Positions 9,878 to 18,144 of a stretch of 45,449 nucleotides of DNA are shown here, one piece after another. Location: contig CANPVZ010000011.1 of NCBI GenBank assembly GCA_947581855.1, forward strand, positions 75,918-121,366. The letters are read 5' to 3'. Below the pieces are notes generated by a model that made no database searches, was not told where the DNA came from, and worked only from the letters and a program-made list of their open reading frames with translations. How positions within the stretch are numbered: position 1 is the first letter of the stretch; the number at the start of each line of letters is the position of its first letter. The translations under genes were made by a program, and so were the position numbers. Origin of the DNA: an uncultured Phocaeicola sp. (GTDB taxonomy: Bacteria > Bacteroidota > Bacteroidia > Bacteroidales > Bacteroidaceae).

Positions 9878-12490
9878 ATGAAAAAAGGACTGCTCTGCAT
9901 TTTTTATATAATGCTTTATGTTTGGGCTCCGGCACAAAATCTTCGCGATAGCGTTGTTTCTTATTTCAATTCGATGGCTACTACACCCCAAGGAAAGCTT
10001 TATTTACATTTAGATAAACCGTATTATGGAGCCGGAGAGAAAATATGGTTTAAAGGATACTTACTTAATGCTGTAAGCCATCAGGATAATATGCCTGAGA
10101 ATTTTATAACAGTCGAATTGCTGAACCGTACCGATTCGGTGATTATTCGTAAAAAAGTGGCTCGAGACTCCATCGGTTTCCATAATGCATTGGTCTTACC
10201 GGCAACTTTGCCGGAAGGCGAATATTATTTGCGGGGATATTCCAGTTGGATGCAAAATGTTGATCCGGACTTTTTTTATATGCGGCGATTGAAAATAGGC
10301 AATGCGATAGATCGGAATGTTATGGCATCCGTTGATTATCGTTCGGTAAGTGAGGATGAACGGTTGGCAGATTTTTGTTTCTTACATACAGATGGAAGCC
10401 CCTATAATGAGATATTGGTAAAATGTTGTTTGTATGAAGATGGGAAATTAAAACGACGCAGTCTTTTGAAGACAGATGAAGAGGGGCATATTCAGATGGA
10501 ACTTCCGGCTGTGAACAAAGCATTAAAGAGACGTATTGAGATAGAATTTGATGATCCGGTATATACCTATTCTAATACATTTTATGTTCCGGTTTTCTCG
10601 AAAGACTTTACAGTGCAGTTCTTTCCGGAAGGGGGTGCCTTGTTGGAAGGTATACCTCAGAAGATTGCTTTTAAAGCACAGGGAGCAGACGGTTATTCGT
10701 GTGATGTGGAAGGACGATTATTCAATGCTAAAGGGGATACGCTTGGAGAGGTATGTACGGAACATGACGGGATGGGACTGTTTAATTTGAGTGCTCGTCC
10801 GGATGAATTATATTTTGCGGAATTTACTTCATCCGATGGAATAACCCGTCGCTTTGAATTACCTAAAGCTATAAAACAAGGTTTTTCTTTGTCTTTGGCA
10901 GAACGAAAAGGTTCAGTGCTTTATCGAGCTCAAAAAACAGATGCAACGCCATCTCCTAAAGAACTCTATTTAGTTGCCCATACCCGAGGACGGCTTTTTG
11001 CTTTTCAGCAGATCTCTCTCGAACATCCTTTTGGGAAGTTTGATACAGAGTTACTTGATAATGGTATTACCCATTTCCTATTGGTCGATGGGGAGGGAGA
11101 GGTGTTAAGTGAGCGTCTTTTTTTCCACTATAAACCCAATCCGACTATTTGGAATTTGACAACCGACCAAAAAGTATATTCACAACGAAGTCCGGTTACT
11201 CTATCTATTCAAGCAAAAGATTCTGTGGGAAATCCCTTACAAGGTAATTTTTCAATAAGTATTACTGACGCAGGATGTGTGAAACTAGATTCGTTGGCGG
11301 ATCATATTGTATCTAATCTACTTCTCACTTCCGATTTAAAAGGATATATAGAAAATCCGGCTTATTATTTTATGAAACAGGATGATCTTACATTTCGGAA
11401 TGCCGATTTATTGATGATGACTCACGGATGGCGGAGGCATAAAATGACGAATATAGCGCACTGGGAGAAAATCAAGCCTAAATATTTATTGGAATATAAC
11501 CAAACCTTAAGTGGACGTATAACAGGATTATTCGGAGGAAAGGTAAAGAAAGGACCTATATTTGCCGTTGCGCCCAAGCAAGGTATCTTAGAAGCAACAG
11601 AAACCGATAAGCAGGGTCGTTTTGTTATTCCTACAGCTTTTCCGGATAGCACCACCTTTCTAATACAGGCCCGTACAAAATATGGCTTTGCCGGAGTTGG
11701 CATTCATATGGACGAAATACCTGTTCCCCCGCCATATACTAAAATTCCTTTTTCTTCCCAGGTAAATCGTTTACCGGATTCATATCTGATGAACACACTA
11801 AACCAATATTATGCGGAAGGAGGCATGCGGGTTGTTAATATGAAAGAAGTGCTGGTAACAGCCCAAAGAAAACTTTACGAGAAAAGCATGTATGTAGGTA
11901 TTAATGATAAAACCTATGATAGTAATGAGCTGTTAGAATCGGGCGCGACCACGGTCTGGGATGCTTTACAGTGGCTTCCGGGTGTTGAGATGAATGATAC
12001 GGGAGGTATAAAACTGACACGTTGCCAGGGAACACCTCTTTTTATTGTCAATGATATAACCTATGAGGATGGTGAAAGTATTTTGTCCAGTTATTCTCCA
12101 GAGGAAGTGCATAGTTTATCGCTTGTAAAAGATGGGAGTGCCAGCATTTTTGGTTTAAGAGGTTCAGGAGGAGCTATTGTTGTGACATTGAAGCACCCGA
12201 TGGATTTTCCTGCTAAGCCGACGCCCGGCATTATAACTTATTCTCCGATTGGCTATGCGTTAAATATGGAGTTTTATCACCCAACTTATGATACTCCGGA
12301 AAAGAAGGGGAATCCGAATCCTGATATGCGTTCCACTCTATACTGGAATCCGTGTTTAAAGTTCGATAAACAGGGCCGTGCTGTGGTGAAATACTATACT
12401 TCGGATACAGATACCCCGCATGATGTAGTGATTGAAGGAGTCTCCCGTAAGGGAAAGGTGTGCCGGCACATTTGGCGGATTAATCAGTAG
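9878..12490 (+). CDS. Macroglobulin-like / TonB-receptor plug domain protein without a barrel
   Basis: This is an exported protein of 870 aa. I take the start at 9878, which gives a clean signal peptide (MKKGLLCIFYIMLYVWAPAQ) and lies 30 bases after a promoter -7 box; the frame is open back to 9836. Near residues 35-130 the KLYLHLDKPYYGAGEKIWFK type of sequence resembles the MG2 domain of alpha-2-macroglobulin-like proteins. About residues 655-780 form a TonB-dependent receptor plug domain (MKEVLVTAQRK, then WDALQWLPGVE and the GLRGSGGAIVVTLK ending). No outer-membrane beta-barrel follows, so it is not a transporter by itself. The family is widespread in Bacteroidetes and its function is not known to me. 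It stands alone and is convergent with the histidine kinase gene. Confidence 0.8.
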   Translation: MKKGLLCIFYIMLYVWAPAQNLRDSVVSYFNSMATTPQGKLYLHLDKPYYGAGEKIWFKGYLLNAVSHQDNMPENFITVELLNRTDSVIIRKKVARDSIGFHNALVLPATLPEGEYYLRGYSSWMQNVDPDFFYMRRLKIGNAIDRNVMASVDYRSVSEDERLADFCFLHTDGSPYNEILVKCCLYEDGKLKRRSLLKTDEEGHIQMELPAVNKALKRRIEIEFDDPVYTYSNTFYVPVFSKDFTVQFFPEGGALLEGIPQKIAFKAQGADGYSCDVEGRLFNAKGDTLGEVCTEHDGMGLFNLSARPDELYFAEFTSSDGITRRFELPKAIKQGFSLSLAERKGSVLYRAQKTDATPSPKELYLVAHTRGRLFAFQQISLEHPFGKFDTELLDNGITHFLLVDGEGEVLSERLFFHYKPNPTIWNLTTDQKVYSQRSPVTLSIQAKDSVGNPLQGNFSISITDAGCVKLDSLADHIVSNLLLTSDLKGYIENPAYYFMKQDDLTFRNADLLMMTHGWRRHKMTNIAHWEKIKPKYLLEYNQTLSGRITGLFGGKVKKGPIFAVAPKQGILEATETDKQGRFVIPTAFPDSTTFLIQARTKYGFAGVGIHMDEIPVPPPYTKIPFSSQVNRLPDSYLMNTLNQYYAEGGMRVVNMKEVLVTAQRKLYEKSMYVGINDKTYDSNELLESGATTVWDALQWLPGVEMNDTGGIKLTRCQGTPLFIVNDITYEDGESILSSYSPEEVHSLSLVKDGSASIFGLRGSGGAIVVTLKHPMDFPAKPTPGIITYSPIGYALNMEFYHPTYDTPEKKGNPNPDMRSTLYWNPCLKFDKQGRAVVKYYTSDTDTPHDVVIEGVSRKGKVCRHIWRINQ

Positions 12491-13066
12491 ACGAAAGAAG
12501 AGAGGCTATTCACCTGCTTCGTAGGGATATTCGGTTCAGAAAATAAAAAATATAAAGGGTTGTCCAAAAAGTAAAAATTGAATTAGCTAAAGTTACAGAT
12601 TGTAACTGAATAAATAAAAAGCACCACTTTGGGCCTATGAATATTAGGTGTAAAGTGGTGCTTTTCTTTATACTTGAGTTCGGTGAGTCCTAAATCGAAA
12701 GTTTTAATCTAAACTTTCATACTTTTGGGATAATCCCGTTTTTGCGATATTTGCTGAATGTCCTCTCGTAATACAGGAACATTTCACTTATGGAACCGAT
12801 TCATGGAAAATGGCTCAAAGAGAGAGAATGATGATTACATATTGAACTTCACTGCTGTCTCGTTAAAAGACTCGTGTGCTGTTGTATGTGATTAATAATC
12901 TGTTGATTATAGTTGTGCTGTGAATAAACGGATTTGAACTTATATTTTTTGCAAAATTCGTTAGGTAATAAATCATGCTGCTTGTATATCCACATTTGCT
13001 ATCGTACTTCAACAGAAAAATAAAGTGTTTCAAGATTTAACGGGACACTACTCATTGAACTTATTT
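12491..13066. other. Convergent intergenic region, 576 bp
   Basis: This region lies between the ends of two convergent genes. It holds repeat copy A with its bidirectional hairpin (12558-12665). The rest (12670-13066) shows no convincing gene. A 48-codon minus-strand open frame (12849-12995) has no recognisable product or promoter. Confidence 0.6.
12558..12665 (+). repeat. Dispersed intergenic repeat, copy A
   Basis: About 108 bp that recur in reverse orientation at 42944-43054, with roughly eight mismatches by hand alignment; a 40-base core beginning AAAAAGTAAAAATTGAATTA is identical. The distal end is a hairpin with arms AAAAGCACCACTTT (12617-12630) and AAAGTGGTGCTTTT (12652-12665). It has A-rich and T-rich flanks, so it could terminate transcription from both sides. 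A smaller GTTACA/TGTAAC stem lies inside the core. Confidence 0.85.
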
Positions 13067-15220
13067 CTATTTTCCGGTAGTCGGTTTATCAAGGGGTAGA
13101 ATAAACAGAAAACGTGCCCCTTTGGTGTAACTGCCATCCAATTTCACGGTACCGTTTAATTTCTCGGCGATAATGCGGCAGATATTCAGTCCTAAACCGG
13201 TGCCTTGCTGGAATCGGTCCAGCTTTTTAAAGCGTTCGAATATTGTTTCGGCCTGATCGGCAGGTATTCCCGTGCCTGTATCGGTAACGGAAAAGGTAAT
13301 CTTTCCCGGGTTTTCCGAAAGAGAACAGTGGAGGTGAATTTCTCCTTTTTGAGTATGCTTCTCGGCATTGGTGAGGAAGTTAATCAATACTTGCTCCACT
13401 CGTTGTTTGTCCGTAGTAATTTTGTAGTTGTCATCTACTTCAGATGTGAAATACAGTTTTACATTTTCCGGTTTCCGATGAGCCACTGTTGAGAGAGCCA
13501 CCTGGCACATTTCGTTGCAGCGCTGTGGCATCAGGTCCATGATATAATGCCCGCTTTCCAGTTCGGCCAGTCTTAAAATATCGTTGACGATAGTAGTTAG
13601 CAAATCGGAGTTATGTTGAATCAAATGGCTGAACTCTTTTTGCTCTTCATCCGAAAGTTCTATATCCGGATCGAGAATAACGGATGAAAATCCCACGATT
13701 GCATTTAGTGGCGTACGTATTTCGTGGCTCATGTTCTGGATAAACATCGATTTCATTTTGTTGGCGGCGTCCGCCTGATCGCGCGCAATGATTAACTCCT
13801 CATTCTTTTCTCGAAGATGCTTTGTAATTTTTCGGCGGCGATAAAGGTAAAGTATCAAGAATATAATAGAGATGATCAGGAAAAAAATAACGATACAGAA
13901 AATAGTGCTCCGATATTGTGAAGCTGCCTGTTGCTGTTCCAATAATGCTTTTTGCCGTTCGGCCTCACTTTTTTGTTTTTCCGTTTCTGCTTTTTGAAGA
14001 TTCGTTTCAGCCTTAAGACGTTGTACTTCCAGTTCACGGTTGTCCAACATAAGCTGTTTGTTTTCGGCATTGCTGCGCTCCAGCTCCATTTGTGAACGCA
14101 ATTGTTGCATTTGTAAATCTGCATTTTTCAAGTCCAGTTTTACATTTTCCACTTTCAGACGTTCATTACCTATTTGAGCATTTAGTTCTGCAATATCTTC
14201 AATTTGCATGAGATTGTTTACGGAGTCTCTGTATACATATTGCAAGGTTCTGTAGGTATAAGCTCCCATGTAATCGTTAGCGTCTATACAAATTTTGCTG
14301 TGCCAGTCGAGTTGCAATATTTTGTTTGCAAAAGAGTCGGCATATGCGTGTGCCTGTTCGTATTCTCCGTCTAATACACATTTTCGTATTTTAATAATCA
14401 ATAGATATGAATTATCGGACGGATATTTATAATGTTTAAGTAGTTGCATCACATTTTCGTATGAATCCTTAAATTCCTCATATTTTTCCATATCTCCCAA
14501 CAACAGGCATTTCATAATGATAGCTTGTATGCGTACATTTTCTGTTTTAGCCATCTTTATAGCTTTCTCGGTATACTCCATGGCTCGATTATAGTCTCTT
14601 GGATAAATCGTCCGGTAGCAGCCAACTATTTGCAGATATAAAGAGCTGGGATCCTGAGAAGGCAAGTGCTTTTCTGTGTAATCTGCCGCATCTTTATAAT
14701 AGTGGAGTGCCAATTTTTGATTGTTGCGCGATACATAGATATCACCTAATATACGCAAGCAATTGCATATTCCATAATCGTGCTTGTCGAGGAAAGCTTG
14801 TGTCTTCATTTCTTCCGCTTTTTGCAATGCTTGTATCGTGTTATTTTGCACCAAGAAATATTTTATCTCGTTGCTATAAGCAAAATAGTAATATTGTAAG
14901 TAATTGTTTGCCCGTGAAACCGTTCTGAGCCTTTCCACGGCTTTCTCCATTTCTTTGGTATCTTGTTTCTTGTAGTAATATTGAACAGGTACGGTCAAAG
15001 CAAGACATTGGGCTTTCTTATCGTTGCTTTTGAGAGCTTCAGTATAGAGCGTATCAGCGATTAGCAATCCATTAGGATGATGCCTTTGTTGGAATGCACG
15101 TTGATAAATAGAATATAGCGAATCCTTAATTCGATAAGGATTATTCTGTGCCTGGGTGGAGAATACTCCGGCAAACAACAAACCGAGTAAGATTATATGT
15201 ACAACTCTTTTAGTTTTCAT
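13067..15220 (-). CDS. TPR-containing membrane sensor histidine kinase
   Basis: This is a 717-aa sensor kinase. The start at 15220 is chosen because it opens a signal peptide (MKTKRVVHIILLGLLFAGVF, then STQAQ); the frame is open 14 codons further upstream. Residues about 35-330 are helical repeats of TPR type in the periplasm. A long Gln/Glu/Lys-rich coiled coil covers about 345-435, and one membrane segment covers about 437-461. The HisKA domain has SHEIRTPLNAIVGFSS with the phosphoacceptor His at 499. The ATPase domain has the N box near 614-623 and DTGTGIP near 647. There is no receiver domain and no response regulator nearby, so the partner is unknown. I found no TAnnTTTG box in the 200 bases upstream. 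Confidence 0.9.
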   Translation of the reverse strand: MKTKRVVHIILLGLLFAGVFSTQAQNNPYRIKDSLYSIYQRAFQQRHHPNGLLIADTLYTEALKSNDKKAQCLALTVPVQYYYKKQDTKEMEKAVERLRTVSRANNYLQYYYFAYSNEIKYFLVQNNTIQALQKAEEMKTQAFLDKHDYGICNCLRILGDIYVSRNNQKLALHYYKDAADYTEKHLPSQDPSSLYLQIVGCYRTIYPRDYNRAMEYTEKAIKMAKTENVRIQAIIMKCLLLGDMEKYEEFKDSYENVMQLLKHYKYPSDNSYLLIIKIRKCVLDGEYEQAHAYADSFANKILQLDWHSKICIDANDYMGAYTYRTLQYVYRDSVNNLMQIEDIAELNAQIGNERLKVENVKLDLKNADLQMQQLRSQMELERSNAENKQLMLDNRELEVQRLKAETNLQKAETEKQKSEAERQKALLEQQQAASQYRSTIFCIVIFFLIISIIFLILYLYRRRKITKHLREKNEELIIARDQADAANKMKSMFIQNMSHEIRTPLNAIVGFSSVILDPDIELSDEEQKEFSHLIQHNSDLLTTIVNDILRLAELESGHYIMDLMPQRCNEMCQVALSTVAHRKPENVKLYFTSEVDDNYKITTDKQRVEQVLINFLTNAEKHTQKGEIHLHCSLSENPGKITFSVTDTGTGIPADQAETIFERFKKLDRFQQGTGLGLNICRIIAEKLNGTVKLDGSYTKGARFLFILPLDKPTTGK

Positions 15221-15475
15221 AGATGTTGTTGCCTCAAACAATGTAAATCGTTTTTTTGTCACATATTTGCGAATGCGTAACTTGGTTACGGCTTCCTGTT
15301 TAGGTCGAAGAATAATTCGAATTTATGGTTTCAGTAAACGAAAAAACAGATTACTTGTCTTCAAACTGCAAATGTTTTATTGGTTTGCGATATCTTTTAT
15401 TCTACAAAGAACGTAATAAGTTTTCATAAAGGCAAATATTGTGAAAATAAAAAGTTTTTGTTACCTTAAAAATAA

Positions 15476-15552
15476 CATTATTAGTTACGCTACGTGACTA
15501 TAATAGCTATTTTAATAACTAATAATGTGGCGGGCTGTAGCATTATTAGTTA
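15476..15552. repeat. Three copies of CATTATTAGTTA
   Basis: The exact 12-mer CATTATTAGTTA occurs at 15476-15487 and 15541-15552 and, inverted, at 15516-15527. Such clustered inverted and direct copies may be a protein-binding array or a stem-loop with alternative pairings. No function is known. Confidence 0.55.
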
Positions 15553-15591
15553 TCCAGGTTGCGTTTGATAGGTGTTGGTACGTGTTTTGAG

Positions 15592-15636
15592 AAACGGCAA
15601 CCGCATAAGTAAAATGTAACTTTACGGTTGCCGTTT
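15592..15636 (-). terminator. Hairpin after the TonB-uptake operon
   Basis: AAACGGCAACCG (15592-15603) pairs perfectly with CGGTTGCCGTTT (15625-15636) just beyond the stop of the last operon gene. The T run on the minus strand is short, so termination may be only moderate. Confidence 0.6.
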
Positions 15637-15660
15637 TAAGTAAATAGAGAGAGTCTTTAT

Positions 15661-16809
15661 TTATTCTCCGAATATTTCTTTCAACTTGTTGTCCAGTTCT
15701 TCATCGTTGAACTTTCCGATAATCTTGAAATCTTTGTCAATCAAATATTTTGTAGGCAGGTAATGGATGCCATATTTGTCGCTGATGTCGTTTGTTTTGT
15801 CCAACTTGTAAGTCTTGCGGTCTATCACCTTCATGCCTCGGAGCACATGGTGGAACATCTCCACGCCATCGTCTTTGATGGCTTTTCGCCAGACGTCAGA
15901 TTGTCCGTCGTTGCTGGCTACGCAGAAAACCTCCAGTCCTTTGTCGTGGTATTTTTTATAAAGTTGTTTTACATGCGGGAAGCTTTTCCTGCACGGCACG
16001 CACCAGCTTGCCCAGAAGTCGAGCAACACGTATTTTCCTTTTGCTACCTCGGAAAAACTGATGGAATCCCCGTGTACATTCAGTGTGGCGAAGTCGGGTG
16101 CGGGCTGTCCGGGTTGCACTTTTGCCAGGGAAGCCAGTTCCTCTTCAATCTCTTTCACATTGCCGTACTTTTTCACGTTGTCGCTGAAGTTGTCGTATAT
16201 CTCCTTAATCTCCCCGTACGTCATGTCGCCCATTAGGAAACGCATATACCCCGGAGCTGCGTATGAGTCGGGATGTGTCTTTAGGAACGCGGTCTGTACT
16301 TTTTGTACTCGTTCGTAGTAAGGTTCCATCTGTTCGTGCAAGGCGGCCGCTTTTTCATGGTCTGTTTCTGCGGCGATGGCTTCTTGTATGGATTTTGCCT
16401 CATCTAGAATCTGTGTGGTGAGTGTTTCCAGACTGTCGACCTGTGCTTGGGTGAATGATCCAGTCAGCACCGGTTTTCCGAAGTTTGCCGTATCAATGTT
16501 CAGAGTCATTTCCTTGGGTTCCATATAAAGTCCGCATCGGTTTGGGTTCATATAGTCGTTGGGATCTCCCATGTAGAGCGAAACCTCCCTGTAAGGGGTT
16601 TCCATTTTTCCTTTGAACTCGAACGTTCCGTTGCTGATTAGGGCGCTGTCTTTAACGACCGTTGTATCGTTGGCCGCGTACACCATGTAGATGTATTGTC
16701 CATCCCTACCCTGGATGTTTCCGTTTAACCGATACTGGTCTTTGGGTAGTTGTTGGGCGCAGCTTGCCAGCAGAGCGACTGCAATACCGGAGTAAAGTAA
16801 TTTTTTCAT
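15661..16809 (-). CDS. TlpA-like thiol-disulfide lipoprotein with N-terminal DUF4369 (second copy)
   Basis: This is a predicted lipoprotein of 382 aa: the signal peptide ends in LLASC, with the lipidated Cys at 17. Residues about 25-120 look like the DUF4369 beta domain (LNGNIQGRDGQYIYMVY), followed by a helical linker. From about 235 a thioredoxin fold of the AhpC/TSA-TlpA type carries WCVPC with cysteines 270 and 273, and the cis-Pro loop is in HYLPTKYLIDKD. Such proteins reduce or exchange disulfides in the periplasm; the substrate is unknown. It is the last gene of the fecR-susCD operon and a clear tandem paralogue of the gene before it, closely alike through the whole length. A weak hairpin lies in the 135-base gap between them. 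Confidence 0.9.
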   Translation of the reverse strand: MKKLLYSGIAVALLASCAQQLPKDQYRLNGNIQGRDGQYIYMVYAANDTTVVKDSALISNGTFEFKGKMETPYREVSLYMGDPNDYMNPNRCGLYMEPKEMTLNIDTANFGKPVLTGSFTQAQVDSLETLTTQILDEAKSIQEAIAAETDHEKAAALHEQMEPYYERVQKVQTAFLKTHPDSYAAPGYMRFLMGDMTYGEIKEIYDNFSDNVKKYGNVKEIEEELASLAKVQPGQPAPDFATLNVHGDSISFSEVAKGKYVLLDFWASWCVPCRKSFPHVKQLYKKYHDKGLEVFCVASNDGQSDVWRKAIKDDGVEMFHHVLRGMKVIDRKTYKLDKTNDISDKYGIHYLPTKYLIDKDFKIIGKFNDEELDNKLKEIFGE

Positions 16810-16838
16810 GTTTGTTTTTTATTTAAATGGTTTATTAT

Positions 16839-16904
16839 CCTTGAGAAGCATATAAGCTATGATACTATTTAATTTTTTCTGTTCTCAAATGCTTCTTACC
16901 AAGG
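16839..16904. repeat. Imperfect stem-loop between the two TlpA-like genes
   Basis: CCTTGAGAAGCAT (16839-16851) can pair with ATGCTTCTTACCAAGG (16889-16904) with a small bulge. There is no T run beyond it on the minus strand long enough to call a terminator; it may set relative expression of the two paralogues. Confidence 0.35.
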
Positions 16905-16944
16905 TATGTTTTTTATTACAGTATGTTTAAATCGAGCCAATCAT

Positions 16945-18096
16945 TTACTCTCCAAAAATTTCTTTCAGTTTTATATCTAATTCTTCATCATTGAATTTGC
17001 CTATGATTTTGCCGTCTCTATCAATCAAATACTTCGTAGGAAGATAATGGATGGCATATTGTTCGCTTACATCCTTGCTGCGGTCGAACTGATGGCGTCC
17101 GTTTTCATCTTTATATGAGCGGAGTCCGCGCAACACATGGTAAAACTTTTCCAACCCATCTTTCTGGATCGCTTCTTTCCATTGGTCCGGCGTACTGTCG
17201 TTGTCGCTTACACAAAATACCTCAAACCCTTTATCGTGATATTTTTTATAAAGTTCTTTCACATGCGGGAAACTTTTGCGGCACGGCACGCACCAGCTTG
17301 CCCAAAAGTCTAGCAATACAACCTTTCCTTTTAATGAAGAGATAGAAACCGTATCGCCATTTACGTCTTCTTTCCGGATTTCGGGTGCGGGAGCTCCCGG
17401 TTGAACTTTAGCTAAGGTAGCCAATTCTTTTTCAATATCTTCCACATCTCCATATTTCTTTATTTCTGGGCTGAAGTTGTCGTAAATCTCCTTAATTTCA
17501 TTGTAAGCCATTTTTCCCATTAAGAAGTGCATATAGTAAGAAGCCACAAACGAATTGGGGTGTGACTTTACAAACTCAATTCGAGCCTTGCTCATGCGGT
17601 CTTGATATGTCTCTAATTGTTCCTGTATTTCAGCCACTTTCTTGTTGTCGGTTTCTGTTTCCAGTGCTTTATACAGTTCGGCAGCTTCTTCTTCAATAGC
17701 TTTTATAGCGGCATTCAGGCTATCTTCCTGCGCTTGTGCAAAAGAACCTTGAATTTTCGGTTCGGAGAAGTTCTTGGAATCAATAGCTATTGTTATTGGC
17801 TTAGGCTCTAGAAAAATCCGGCAATATTGCTTATTTTGTCGATCGTTGAAATTACCCATATACAAAAGTCCTTGTACACAGGGTTTGTCTAAAGTTCCTT
17901 TAAATTCGAATGTTCCGTTATTTACTAATGTACTGTCGTTTATTTGGGTGGAGTCATTAGACGCATAGTTAAGATAAACATATTGTCCGTCCACACCTTC
18001 GATACTTCCGTTCAAAGTGAATTGATTGGAGGGCTGTTGGGGAGCACAGCTTGCCAGCAATAGGATGCTCATCCCTAAAATTTTCTTTCTTTCCAT
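16945..18096 (-). CDS. TlpA-like thiol-disulfide lipoprotein with N-terminal DUF4369 (first copy)
   Basis: This 383-aa lipoprotein has its lipobox LLASC with Cys 17. The layout matches its downstream paralogue: a DUF4369-like region (about 25-120), a helical stretch with many Glu/Lys residues (about 120-180), the segment YNEIKEIYDNFSPEIKKYGD, then a thioredoxin domain with WCVPC (cysteines 269 and 272) and HYLPTKYLIDRD. The conserved helix before the catalytic domain ends in LAKVQPGAPAPE. It is 48 bases downstream of the unknown lipoprotein gene in the same operon. The two copies differ mainly in the first 160 residues, which suggests a duplication with divergence of the substrate-facing part. 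Confidence 0.9.
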   Translation of the reverse strand: MERKKILGMSILLLASCAPQQPSNQFTLNGSIEGVDGQYVYLNYASNDSTQINDSTLVNNGTFEFKGTLDKPCVQGLLYMGNFNDRQNKQYCRIFLEPKPITIAIDSKNFSEPKIQGSFAQAQEDSLNAAIKAIEEEAAELYKALETETDNKKVAEIQEQLETYQDRMSKARIEFVKSHPNSFVASYYMHFLMGKMAYNEIKEIYDNFSPEIKKYGDVEDIEKELATLAKVQPGAPAPEIRKEDVNGDTVSISSLKGKVVLLDFWASWCVPCRKSFPHVKELYKKYHDKGFEVFCVSDNDSTPDQWKEAIQKDGLEKFYHVLRGLRSYKDENGRHQFDRSKDVSEQYAIHYLPTKYLIDRDGKIIGKFNDEELDIKLKEIFGE

Positions 18097-18144
18097 ATTC
18101 TAAAAATTAGTATTAATGAAGACTTTGGTTGTTTTTTTATTCTA

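Larger units (their letters stand above)
15221..15660. other. Intergenic region, 440 bp
   Basis: This lies upstream of the histidine kinase gene and downstream of the last thioredoxin-like gene, both on the minus strand. No gene is seen. It contains three copies of CATTATTAGTTA and a hairpin at 15592-15636, listed separately. Confidence 0.6.

Noticed and set aside
12849..12995. 48-codon minus-strand frame in the convergent gap
   Set aside because: No promoter box, no homology I can name, and unusual Gln/Asn/His content. It might be a gene remnant, but the evidence is too weak.
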